In this document: one piece after another, positions 1 through 7,613 of the stretch
How positions within the stretch are numbered: position 1 is the stretch's first letter
How the letters are laid out: every line of letters begins with the position of its first letter
Source: Anaerocolumna sp. AGMB13020
Lineage (GTDB): Bacteria; Bacillota; Clostridia; Lachnospirales; Lachnospiraceae
Length of the DNA: 64,000 bases
Direction: 5' to 3'
Assembly (NCBI RefSeq): GCF_033100115.1
Contig: NZ_CP136910.1
Span: forward strand, 2,808,001-2,872,000
Program-made: the position numbers and the translations under genes
Notes under the pieces: generated by a model
Database searches by the model: none
Told to the model about the DNA's origin: nothing
The model's input: only the letters and a program-made list of their open reading frames with translations

Positions 1-142
1 GCTCTGTCTTTTGCGTCTGATTAGTAGAATTGCTGTCCTTGTTTCCTGTGGTAACTGAATCGTTATTCCTGCCGCAGCCGGTTAGTATACCGGCCATCAT
101 TATTGTTGCTGTTATAATAGCAACAATCCTCTTAACCTTCAT
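1..142 (-). CDS. Lipoprotein, N-terminal part only (runs off the window)
   Basis: The reverse strand from the ATG at 142 reads a 47-residue start with two basic residues, a hydrophobic stretch and the lipobox LTGC, followed by a Ser/Asn/Thr/Gln-rich linker. This is a typical lipoprotein signal peptide plus flexible linker, as found in ABC-transporter substrate-binding proteins. A strong ribosome site GGAGGAG sits 6 bases before the ATG. The mature domain lies outside the window, so the substrate or even the family cannot be named. It would be anchored to the outer face of the membrane. Confidence 0.75.
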   Translation of the reverse strand, partial: MKVKRIVAIITATIMMAGILTGCGRNNDSVTTGNKDSNSTNQTQKTE

Positions 143-678
143 AATTTCTCCTCCAATACTGATTTCATACTCTTTGCTTTCCCTTATCCTGTCTGACAAC
201 TTTGCGCTTTGTTGTAACTGAATTATAGCATTCTCACATTTATATGTCAACCGGTTGTTATACAATATATTCACCTATTTATGCAAATATATATAATTTA
301 TTGCATTTTGTTTGTATAATATTTTTAAATATTATTCTATTTGCATAAATAGTTTATGTTTTATGTATAAAATACAAATATTATTAAATTTTTATATGAT
401 AATCGGTTATTATAATATTCCATAGAAAGATAAATACCTTCATATACAATAAAACTTAGGCTCTTGACATAAACGTTATCTTTATCATACTATGTTATAA
501 ACTATGCCAGATACTGCTGACCTTTCCATCGGGAGAGCAGGCTTGCAATTAAATCTCCCTGGCTGTTAACCAGAGCAATGCCTATTATAAAGGAGCAAAT
601 CGTAAAGGAAACCAACTATGAAAAGACCACAGTGTTACTATTGAGTATAACAAAGTTGTAATAGAAAGGAGAGTATTG
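143..678. other. AT-rich spacer between divergent genes
   Basis: This 536-base stretch holds the promoters of two divergent genes. For the plus-strand SDR gene there is a possible promoter, TTGACA at 464-469 with a weak CATACT about 16 bases on. The part from 240 to 430 is extremely AT-rich with no clear gene. On the minus strand around 500-610 a short open stretch can be read, but it has no start or upstream continuation. Confidence 0.4.
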
Positions 679-1476
679 ATGTATTGGATACGAAATACAT
701 CATACAAGAAATACATGAAGATTAATCTGGAGAATAAAAGAGCAATCGTAACCGGAGGTACCGGACAACTTGGCCGCAGAATCGTATTATCTCTTGCAGA
801 ATGCGGTGCTGACGTTGCTATTCATTTCCATAGCAATCAGGAAAAAGCAGAGGAACTGGCCGAACAGGTCAAATCTATGGGACGGCAGGCTGGAATCTTT
901 CAGGCTGATATAACCAATGAGCAGAGCATTTATGCCATGAGGGATAAAGTATATGCAGAGTTTGGCAAACCCGACATAATTGTTAACAATGCCGTTATCC
1001 AATACCAGTGGAAAAGTGTTCTGGAACAGGATGTATCCGATTATTACACGCAGTTTGAGAGCTGTGTCATGCATAACGTATATATGAACAAGGCCTTTGT
1101 ACCTCATATGCTCGAGCAGAAATACGGTAGAATTGTAGTTATCAATACCGAGTGCGCCGCTTTGGCTGATCCCTATCAGTCTGCTTATGTTGCCGGTAAG
1201 CGGGGACTGGATGGCGTCGTTCGCTGTCTTGCCAAAGAAGTTGGGCCTTATAATGTAACCATTAATCAAGTTGCCCCCGGCTGGACAATCAGTGACAATG
1301 ACCGGGATAAGAACCAGGAGGTGCAGCCGGAATATGATAAGACTGTTCCTCTGGGGCACAGAGGAACAGATCAGGATATTGCCAATATGGTATGCTTTCT
1401 GGCTTCTGATCTTGCTGCTTTTACTACAGGTGCTTATATACCGGTATCCGGCGGTAAGGTTATGCCGGCAATATAA
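679..1476 (+). CDS. SDR-family NAD(P)-dependent oxidoreductase
   Basis: A 265-residue classical short-chain dehydrogenase. The Rossmann glycine motif TGGTGQLG lies near residues 25-32, the NNA motif follows at mid-protein, and the active-site YVAGK supplies the Tyr and Lys. The residue 13 before the Tyr, where the catalytic Ser normally sits, reads Thr in INTEC. The family reduces carbonyls or oxidises alcohols with NAD(P)H; FabG-like and sugar-alcohol dehydrogenases look alike, so the substrate is unknown. The start at 679 is chosen because AAGGAGAG lies just upstream; an internal Met at 715 has no ribosome site. A weak stem-loop follows at 1519. It seems to be a single-gene unit. Confidence 0.85.
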   Translation: MYWIRNTSYKKYMKINLENKRAIVTGGTGQLGRRIVLSLAECGADVAIHFHSNQEKAEELAEQVKSMGRQAGIFQADITNEQSIYAMRDKVYAEFGKPDIIVNNAVIQYQWKSVLEQDVSDYYTQFESCVMHNVYMNKAFVPHMLEQKYGRIVVINTECAALADPYQSAYVAGKRGLDGVVRCLAKEVGPYNVTINQVAPGWTISDNDRDKNQEVQPEYDKTVPLGHRGTDQDIANMVCFLASDLAAFTTGAYIPVSGGKVMPAI

Positions 1477-1518
1477 GTTTTTTAGAATTAACTCCAAAGC
1501 CTATCCATTCATATATTA

Positions 1519-1552
1519 AAGGAGCTGCTTGATTAATGGCAACTCCTTTTAC
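1519..1552 (+). terminator. Likely terminator after the SDR gene
   Basis: The arms AAAGGAGCTGC and GCAACTCCTTTT pair with one mismatch around a loop of about ten bases, and the right arm runs into a T-rich end. It lies 43 bases after the SDR stop codon. Confidence 0.5.
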
Positions 1553-1745
1553 TCTATTCTCACTTCTTCGAAATTTAGTTTATTTAAAATAGTTCCAGCT
1601 TATTTCTACTATCCCTGCATAAATTACAACTTGACCATACAGCAATTCTCCTATGATTCTGATCTTTTTTATACTATTTTTTACATATTGCTTTTTACAT
1701 ATTACTTTTCTCATTAACTCATATTAAGAGGATTAACCAGTTCTG

Positions 1746-2450
1746 CTAAGCGCCAAGATATGCTTTCTTCACATTCTCATCTTTTAATAGCTCAGATGCC
1801 TTGCCGCTCATGGTAATGGAACCTGTCTCGAGTACGTATGCCCTATCTGAGATTGCCAATGCCATCTTTGCATTCTGCTCAACTAACAGAACTGTTATCC
1901 CATTGTTGTGAAGGGTACGGATAATCTTAAAGATTTCCTTTACTAAAAGGGGGGACAGTCCCATAGACGGCTCATCCATCAATACAATTCTGGGATTGCT
2001 CATTAAAGCACGGCCGGTGGCGAGCATCTGCTGTTCTCCGCCTGAAAGAGTGCCGGCAAGCTGCTTGCGCCGTTCCTTTAGTCTTGGAAAGTAATTATAC
2101 ACCATATCCATATTCTTCTTAACCATGGAATTATCCTTCAGTATGAACGCTCCCATTTCAAGGTTCTCCTGTACTGTCATCCTTGTAAACACATGGCGCC
2201 CTTCCGGTACATGTGCCATTCCAAGAGTTATGATGTCACTGGCTCTTGTCTTACGTAAGTCTTTACCGTCATATTCCACACTGCCGGATGAACTCTCTAT
2301 AAGACCGGTTATGGCATGAAGAGTGGTAGTCTTTCCGGCACCGTTCGCTCCGATTAATGATACCACCTCTCCGTCATTTACCGTCAGGCTGATATTATGC
2401 AAGGCATGGATGGCACCATAAGATACGTCAAGATTCTCAACTTTTAACAT
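1746..2450 (-). CDS. livF: Branched-chain amino acid ABC transporter ATPase LivF
   Basis: A 234-residue ATPase with Walker A GANGAGKTT at residues 34-42, signature LSGGEQQ near residue 135 and Walker B ending in MDEP. The sequence after the signature (ATGRALMSNPRIV) is typical of LivF rather than LivG. It powers import through the LivHM channel on the inner face of the membrane. It is the last gene of the liv operon, 7 bases after livG. The ribosome site lies at the end of livG. Liv systems import Leu, Ile and Val, but close relatives carry other amino acids or urea, so the substrate is inferred. Confidence 0.92.
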   Translation of the reverse strand: MLKVENLDVSYGAIHALHNISLTVNDGEVVSLIGANGAGKTTTLHAITGLIESSSGSVEYDGKDLRKTRASDIITLGMAHVPEGRHVFTRMTVQENLEMGAFILKDNSMVKKNMDMVYNYFPRLKERRKQLAGTLSGGEQQMLATGRALMSNPRIVLMDEPSMGLSPLLVKEIFKIIRTLHNNGITVLLVEQNAKMALAISDRAYVLETGSITMSGKASELLKDENVKKAYLGA

Positions 2451-2457
2451 CTTTTAC

Positions 2458-3489
2458 CTACTCCTTCCCCTGCTCATTTACGAAATTATTGACTAGGTCT
2501 GTCTCTACGCCGTAGCTTGATTCCTTTTCTGATGCTTTTACTACTGACTCATTGTCTGAATTGTTTACCGGCTCTTCCTCTAATTCATTTACGTTCCTTT
2601 TCTCTGAGGCTTTTACTACCTCTTTTTCTGACTCGTTTACTGCCTCTTTCTCTGACCCATATACCACGTCTTTCTCTGAGACGGATTCACCATCAGCTTC
2701 TTCCTCTGAAAACTCATCTTCTTCCTCTGCACCAAGATATGCCATAATAACCTTGGGATTGGCAGCAATTTCAACCGGCAGCCCCTCAGCTATGGTTATA
2801 CCATAATCAATCACAACGATTCTTTCACAGATTTTCATAACCAGACTCATGTCGTGCTCAATTAATAAAATTGCTATACCAAATCGTTCACGGATGACAT
2901 TGATGCAGGCTAACAGCTCAGCCGTCTCAGTAGGATTCATTCCCGCAGCTGGTTCATCCAAGAGCAGAAGCTTCATGCCTGTAGCAAGGGCTCTGGCAAT
3001 TTCAAGCTTTCTCTGCTGTCCATAAGGAAGATTACTGGCTATATAATTCGCCTTATCCTCAAGACCGAAGATATTAAGCAGATCGATTGCTTTTTCTTCT
3101 ATATCCTTTTCTTCTTTCCAGAAGGTGGTATAACGGAATAAGGCACTGCCCAAACGGTATTTAAATTTCATACCAAAAGCCACCTTAACATTATCAAGAA
3201 CTGTCATGGTCTTAAAGAGTCTGATATTCTGAAAGGTACGGGCAATTCCTGCCTGAACCACCTGATGTATCTTCTTGCCGTTCATCTTCTTCCCGCACAG
3301 GAAGAAGGCTCCCTCCGTGGGTTTGTATACCCCCGTCAGCAGATTGAATACTGTAGTTTTACCGGCACCGTTGGGTCCAATAAGGCCTACCAGTTCGCCT
3401 TCCTTGATACTGATATTAAAATCATCCACAGCTTTTAAGCCGCCAAAGGCGATGCCCAGATGTTTCGCTTCAAGTACAGGAGTGCCCAT
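2458..3489 (-). CDS. livG: Branched-chain amino acid ABC transporter ATPase LivG with acidic C-terminal tail
   Basis: Residues 1-255 form a normal LivG ATPase: Walker A GPNGAGKTT at 38-46, the LivG-type signature LPYGQQRK, Walker B LLLLDEPAAG and switch histidine in IEHDM. LivG proteins usually end soon after the AYLG motif. Here about 88 further residues follow, rich in Glu, Ser, Asn and Val, with loose repeats of the form SEKxxV. The tail has no hydrophobic segment and should be disordered. The start ATG overlaps the livM stop codon as TAATG. The core function, ATP hydrolysis for import with LivF, is well supported; the role of the tail is unknown. Confidence 0.92.
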   Translation of the reverse strand: MGTPVLEAKHLGIAFGGLKAVDDFNISIKEGELVGLIGPNGAGKTTVFNLLTGVYKPTEGAFFLCGKKMNGKKIHQVVQAGIARTFQNIRLFKTMTVLDNVKVAFGMKFKYRLGSALFRYTTFWKEEKDIEEKAIDLLNIFGLEDKANYIASNLPYGQQRKLEIARALATGMKLLLLDEPAAGMNPTETAELLACINVIRERFGIAILLIEHDMSLVMKICERIVVIDYGITIAEGLPVEIAANPKVIMAYLGAEEEDEFSEEEADGESVSEKDVVYGSEKEAVNESEKEVVKASEKRNVNELEEEPVNNSDNESVVKASEKESSYGVETDLVNNFVNEQGKE

Positions 3490-4559
3490 TATGATTCCTC
3501 CTTTTCTTCAACTTTTGTCGCTGCAGTATCTGTAGTCAAAGGCTTCTCTTTTGCTCTCTTACCTTTTCCCGTTTTGATAAGCTTAAACAAGGAGAACTCA
3601 TAAGTACCAAGTAACCCTGTAGGCTTAAAGATCATTACCAGAATCAAAGCTACGGAATATGCCAGCATACGGTACCCGGAGAACTCCCTTAACGCTTCAG
3701 GTAATGCAGTAAGGACAATTGCCGCTATAATGGAGCCGGTAATAGAACCCATTCCGCCGAAGACTACCATGATGACATATTCTGTGGACTTTAACCAACC
3801 AAAGGCAGCCGCATTCAATGAACCGATGTAATGAGCAAATATACTTCCCGCTACTCCTGCGAAAAATGCAGATACCGTAAATGCCAATACCTTATAAAAA
3901 GTTGTATTGATACCAGAAGCACTGGCAGCTATATCATCATCCCTGATGGCTGTTATTGCACGCCCGTATTTGGAACGGATGAAAGTATAAAGCAGCGCTA
4001 CGGATATTATCATAATCCAGAATACCACATAAATATCAGCGATACGGTTTATGCCTATCAGTGCCTGCCCTGCCTGCCCTTTTGAGAAACCTTTACCACC
4101 GGCAAATTTAAGGTTCTGGATAACAACACGGATAATTTCACCAAAACCAAGAGTAATGATTGCAAGATAATCTCCTCGCAGGCGCAGTGCCGGGATACCT
4201 ACCAGAACACCAAAAACAGCTGCGATGATGCCACCGGCCAACGTTGCAATCAGAAACCGCAAAGTATTTGGAGCACCAATTCCAACCAATATATTACCTG
4301 ACTCCATGGCTTTGGTGATCAAAGCTCCCGTATATGCACCGATTGCCATAAACCCACAGTCGCCAAGTGCTATCTGTCCTAAGTAACCCACTGTTATGTT
4401 AAGAGAGCAGGCCATGATGATTGAAATACAGCATACCATCAGAATTCCCTTTATATAATTGGATAATGTGCCCGTAGAACACAATAAAACCAAAATCCCA
4501 AAAAGAACTAAGATGCTTATAAAATTAATTAGAGTTGCTCGAATCCGATCTTTTTTCAT
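3489..4559 (-). CDS. livM: Branched-chain amino acid ABC transporter permease LivM
   Basis: A 356-residue inner-membrane permease with about nine to ten hydrophobic segments. It carries the family landmarks: the conserved GYLGQIALGDCGFMAIGAY region early, GIPALRLRGDYLAI in the middle, and the ATPase-docking loop RSKYGRAITAIRDDDIAA. It pairs with LivH to make the channel. The ATG at 4559 is preferred to the in-frame GTG at 4568 because AGGTGGAGGG lies directly before the ATG. A Lys/Glu-rich cytoplasmic tail of about 30 residues ends the protein. It starts 10 bases after livH and overlaps livG by one base. Confidence 0.92.
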   Translation of the reverse strand: MKKDRIRATLINFISILVLFGILVLLCSTGTLSNYIKGILMVCCISIIMACSLNITVGYLGQIALGDCGFMAIGAYTGALITKAMESGNILVGIGAPNTLRFLIATLAGGIIAAVFGVLVGIPALRLRGDYLAIITLGFGEIIRVVIQNLKFAGGKGFSKGQAGQALIGINRIADIYVVFWIMIISVALLYTFIRSKYGRAITAIRDDDIAASASGINTTFYKVLAFTVSAFFAGVAGSIFAHYIGSLNAAAFGWLKSTEYVIMVVFGGMGSITGSIIAAIVLTALPEALREFSGYRMLAYSVALILVMIFKPTGLLGTYEFSLFKLIKTGKGKRAKEKPLTTDTAATKVEEKEES

Positions 4560-4568
4560 ACCCTCCAC

Positions 4569-5495
4569 CTACACTTTCTCGCCTAAATTTTTTCCGAGAA
4601 TACCGGAAGGTTTAACAAGTAATACTATTATCAGAATACCGAATACAATGGCATCCGAGAAGGCAGAGGTAATAACGCCTCCTGTTAGCTGTCCTATATA
4701 GGCTTTTGTCAGGCTCTCTACCAGACCTACTACAATACCACCAAGCATGGCTCCCGGTATGATACCAATTCCTCCAAGAACTGCTGCTACAAAGGCCTTC
4801 AGACCAAGCATGGCTCCCAATGTAGGGGTTGCCTGGGGATAAGAAGCGCAGTACATTAAGGAGGCAATTGCCGCAAGACTTGATCCAATGGCAAAGGTTA
4901 TGGTAATGATCCTGTTTTTGTTAACGCCCATTAAGATAGCTGCCTGACCATCCTCCGATACCGCTCTCATGGCTTTCCCCATTTTGGTCTTCTGTACGAA
5001 GAGCTGTAACAGAATCATAACCGTAATGCCAAGAGTAATGGTAAGTATGGTGTTTCCGTTAAATTTAATGGTATCAAATTTTAAATCCGGAATTGAAAAT
5101 ATTGTTCCGATAGGCTTTGGTGCCGCACCAAAGATTGTTTGCGCAAAGTTCTCCAAGAATAAGCTCATAGCAATGGCCGTAATCAGGGCTGACATGTTAT
5201 TTCCTTTTTTACGTACGGGTTTATATGCTACCTTCTCTACAGTAACCCCCACCAGACCGCAGACTGCCACAGCCAGAATGACAGCCATCCAGGCAGGCAT
5301 TCCAAGTGCTACCATCAGCGGTATGGAATACAGCATGGTATAGCTGCCTACCATAATAAAATCCCCATGTGCAAAATTAATCAGCCGGATAATGCCATAT
5401 ACCATGGTATACCCCAAGGCTACCAAGGCATACACGCTGCCTATTTTTAATCCATTAATAACCTGTTGAATAAAAATGACGACTTCCGTTGACAT
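4569..5495 (-). CDS. livH: Branched-chain amino acid ABC transporter permease LivH
   Basis: A 308-residue membrane permease with the LivH landmarks GLKIGSVYALVALGYTMVYG at the N-terminus, INFAHGDFIMVG next, and the coupling loop TKMGKAMRAVSEDGQAAILMG. It forms the translocation path with LivM. A stem-loop sits between livJ and this gene, so the permeases and ATPases may be made at a lower level than the binding protein. Upstream sequence has GGAGAATACC before the ATG. Confidence 0.92.
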   Translation of the reverse strand: MSTEVVIFIQQVINGLKIGSVYALVALGYTMVYGIIRLINFAHGDFIMVGSYTMLYSIPLMVALGMPAWMAVILAVAVCGLVGVTVEKVAYKPVRKKGNNMSALITAIAMSLFLENFAQTIFGAAPKPIGTIFSIPDLKFDTIKFNGNTILTITLGITVMILLQLFVQKTKMGKAMRAVSEDGQAAILMGVNKNRIITITFAIGSSLAAIASLMYCASYPQATPTLGAMLGLKAFVAAVLGGIGIIPGAMLGGIVVGLVESLTKAYIGQLTGGVITSAFSDAIVFGILIIVLLVKPSGILGKNLGEKV

Positions 5496-5616
5496 AACGG
5501 TATTCTCCTTTACAGTAAATCACTTATGATTAAGTTTTTTCTTTTCTAAGCGCAAAAAGAAAAGAATTATTTTTACGTTTAGAAAGGCAAAAGACTTATA
5601 CTCCGAAAGCCCAAAA

Positions 5617-5638
5617 CGGCTTACCATCCGGTAAGCCG
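5617..5638 (-). terminator. Stem-loop between livJ and livH (attenuating terminator)
   Basis: Nine-base arms CGGCTTACC and GGTAAGCCG are perfectly paired around the loop ATCC. On the minus strand the stem is followed by TTTT and then a mixed sequence, so it probably stops only part of the transcripts and stabilises the livJ mRNA end. This is a common way to make more binding protein than permease. Confidence 0.6.
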
Positions 5639-5662
5639 CAGGGTGATTGATTATTCAGCTGA

Positions 5663-6886
5663 TTAGTTACCAAGTGTACTATTCCATACAGCTGCACCGT
5701 CTTTGAATTCAATAATAGCAACTGACTTCTCCGGTGTTCCGCTAACATCGAGGGTAAAGCTTCCGGTAACGCCCGAAAAGCTCATTCCGCTCATAGCATC
5801 ACGGATTGCTGTTCTGTCTGCTGATCCAGCCTTTTCGATAGACTGTTTTAGCATATATACGGAGTCATATGCCAAAGCTGCAAGTGCATTAAGGCTTTCT
5901 GCACCGAATTTATCGCTGTAAGCTTTAACAAAGTTCTGAACGGCATCTGCTGTATCATCCGGTGAGTAGTGATTTGTAAAGAAGCAGTTGTTGTAGAGGC
6001 TCTTATCATCTACCATGGTTCCGATGGTTCCGTCGAAACCGTCAGCCCCCATGATTACGCCGCTAAAGCCCGCTGCTCTTGCCTGAGGTACGATGTAAGG
6101 TCCAACGGAGCTGTAGTAGTAAGGAGCAAAGAGATACTCTGCACCGCTGTTTGCGATGTTGGTCAGCTGAGAAGAATATTCGGTATCATCTACAGAGGAG
6201 GAACTTTCTTCCGCTACCACTTCAAGACCGAATTCTTTCGCTGCTGCAAGGAAGGCTTCACGAAGACCTGCAGAATATGCATCACCGGAAGCATAAAGTA
6301 CTGCTACTTTCTTAACGCCTAATTTTTCTGCAGCAAATTTTGCCGCCATTTTTCCCTGGTAGGAATCCTTAAAGCAAGCTCTGAACACATAATCATCATC
6401 TTCTGTTACTGTGTCAGCAGTTGCTGTAGGTGTTAATAACACAATCTTTGCTTCATTTGCCAAAGGTGCAAGACCAGTAGTTACACCACTTGTTACAGAA
6501 CCGATAACGGCACTGATCGCAGAATCGTCAGCCAGCTTGTTAAAAGCATTGGCACCTTCTGTGGAATCACCTTTATCATCCAGCGATACCAGTTCCAGCT
6601 GCTGTCCGAGAACACCACCGGCTGCGTTGATTTCCTCCGCAGCAAGCTTCATGCCGTTTACTACGGCTTCACCATAGGCAGCTAAGTTTCCAGTGTTGGG
6701 TGAGATGGTTCCGATCTTGATTGTTCCTGATGCTTCCGATGAATCAGGAGCTTCTGTTGCCGCAGGTGTATCACTGCCTGAATCAGACCCGTTGCTGCTT
6801 GTTGAATCTGATTTGGTGCCGCATCCGGATAAAAGTACAGCTACCATGATAACAGCCATGATGACTGCTAATAACCTTTTCTTCAT
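5663..6886 (-). CDS. livJ: Branched-chain amino acid ABC transporter substrate-binding lipoprotein
   Basis: A 407-residue type I periplasmic-binding-fold protein. The signal peptide ends at lipobox LLSGC with Cys22 as lipidation site, followed by a Ser/Asp/Thr linker. The mature part starts IKIGTISPNTGNLAAYGEA, the normal opening of the Leu/Ile/Val-binding family, and contains the SVTSGVTTGLAPLANEA ligand region. It would capture an amino acid outside the membrane and deliver it to LivHM. It is the first gene of the liv operon, with a GGAGGAAATTTAC ribosome site and a long structured leader upstream. Confidence 0.92.
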   Translation of the reverse strand: MKKRLLAVIMAVIMVAVLLSGCGTKSDSTSSNGSDSGSDTPAATEAPDSSEASGTIKIGTISPNTGNLAAYGEAVVNGMKLAAEEINAAGGVLGQQLELVSLDDKGDSTEGANAFNKLADDSAISAVIGSVTSGVTTGLAPLANEAKIVLLTPTATADTVTEDDDYVFRACFKDSYQGKMAAKFAAEKLGVKKVAVLYASGDAYSAGLREAFLAAAKEFGLEVVAEESSSSVDDTEYSSQLTNIANSGAEYLFAPYYYSSVGPYIVPQARAAGFSGVIMGADGFDGTIGTMVDDKSLYNNCFFTNHYSPDDTADAVQNFVKAYSDKFGAESLNALAALAYDSVYMLKQSIEKAGSADRTAIRDAMSGMSFSGVTGSFTLDVSGTPEKSVAIIEFKDGAAVWNSTLGN

Positions 6887-6972
6887 GTAAATTTCCTCCT
6901 ATAGAAATTTTTATGATAAAAACTTTGAAAGAATGGAATCCGTCCAAAATTCTTATTTCTTGGAAAGAACAA

Positions 6973-7008
6973 AGAGTCTGGCTTGCCAGACTCTAGCGCT
7001 CATGCGCT
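6973..7008 (-). promoter_or_regulatory. Two tandem hairpins in the livJ leader
   Basis: AGAGTCTGGC and GCCAGACTCT form a perfect 10-bp stem at 6973-6994, and AGCGC/GCGCT form a second stem at 6995-7008. On the minus strand they lie about 90 bases before the livJ start and the larger one is followed by TTTGTTCTTT. They may act as an attenuator or as an mRNA-stabilising structure. No known riboswitch consensus was recognised. Confidence 0.5.
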
Positions 7009-7115
7009 GTTACGATAGTAAAACAACAACAAAGTACTGTCATTTTCATATTCAAGGTCAATTTAAACAATTATCACGCTGTAATCTATGTATTCTATAC
7101 TGCAATATTTACAAT

Positions 7116-7192
7116 ACAAAAAAAGGCATACACAAAAAATTTGTGCACACCTTCGTTATAAAGGGATTATAATATCTACCGGAGAAAATTAC
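7116..7192 (-). promoter_or_regulatory. livJ promoter with terminator-like hairpin at the transcript start
   Basis: On the minus strand TTGTAA and TATAAT are separated by 17 bases around 7166-7194, giving a plausible promoter. Almost at once, at 7153-7123, comes a 14-bp stem (arms at 7123-7136 and 7140-7153, with three G-U pairs in the minus-strand RNA) followed by seven T. This is a terminator shape placed at the very start of the leader. It could be a stop signal for early transcripts or a protective 5' hairpin. Confidence 0.45.
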
Positions 7193-7613
7193 AATACCTT
7201 TTTTGAAAAGTGTTAATATTTTATAAATAAAATTGGATTAATATAATTTTCTTATGAAACAATATAATATTCCTTACAACATTTAACATTATTTTCAGCA
7301 TATATAATAAGGACATATTATCTTCCTGTATAATTTAATGTAAAATGCCAATACCATAAAATATAACTATTTAATACCAAAAATACAGATAGAACAACTA
7401 TTTATACCAAACAGTTGAATAGAAGATAGACAGACTGAAAACTGCGAAATAACGGTTAAAATGGGATTAAACGGAATTATTTTCACACTTTAGTTTAATT
7501 AATAGTGAACTAATTTAAGTATAATTTAACAAAACACCTTGCCTATTTTCAAAATATGTGCTAGTATATCTCGTATTCAGGTTTGTTAAAAAAATAACAC
7601 AAAGGAGAGTAAC
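7193..7613. promoter_or_regulatory. Spacer with the phosphoketolase promoter
   Basis: Mostly AT-rich and without a gene. The best promoter for the plus-strand gene is TTGCCT at 7539-7544 and TAGTAT at 7562-7567 with a 17-base spacer. The ribosome site AAAGGAGAG follows at about 7601. Confidence 0.5.

Noticed and set aside
500..610. Minus-strand open stretch reading ..IGIALVNSQGDLIAS..
   Set aside because: It ends after about 35 codons with stops on both sides and no start or ribosome site; too short to call even a remnant.
787..1497. 236-codon open frame antisense to the SDR gene
   Set aside because: It is the complement of a clear SDR coding frame; residue composition is odd and no ribosome site exists.
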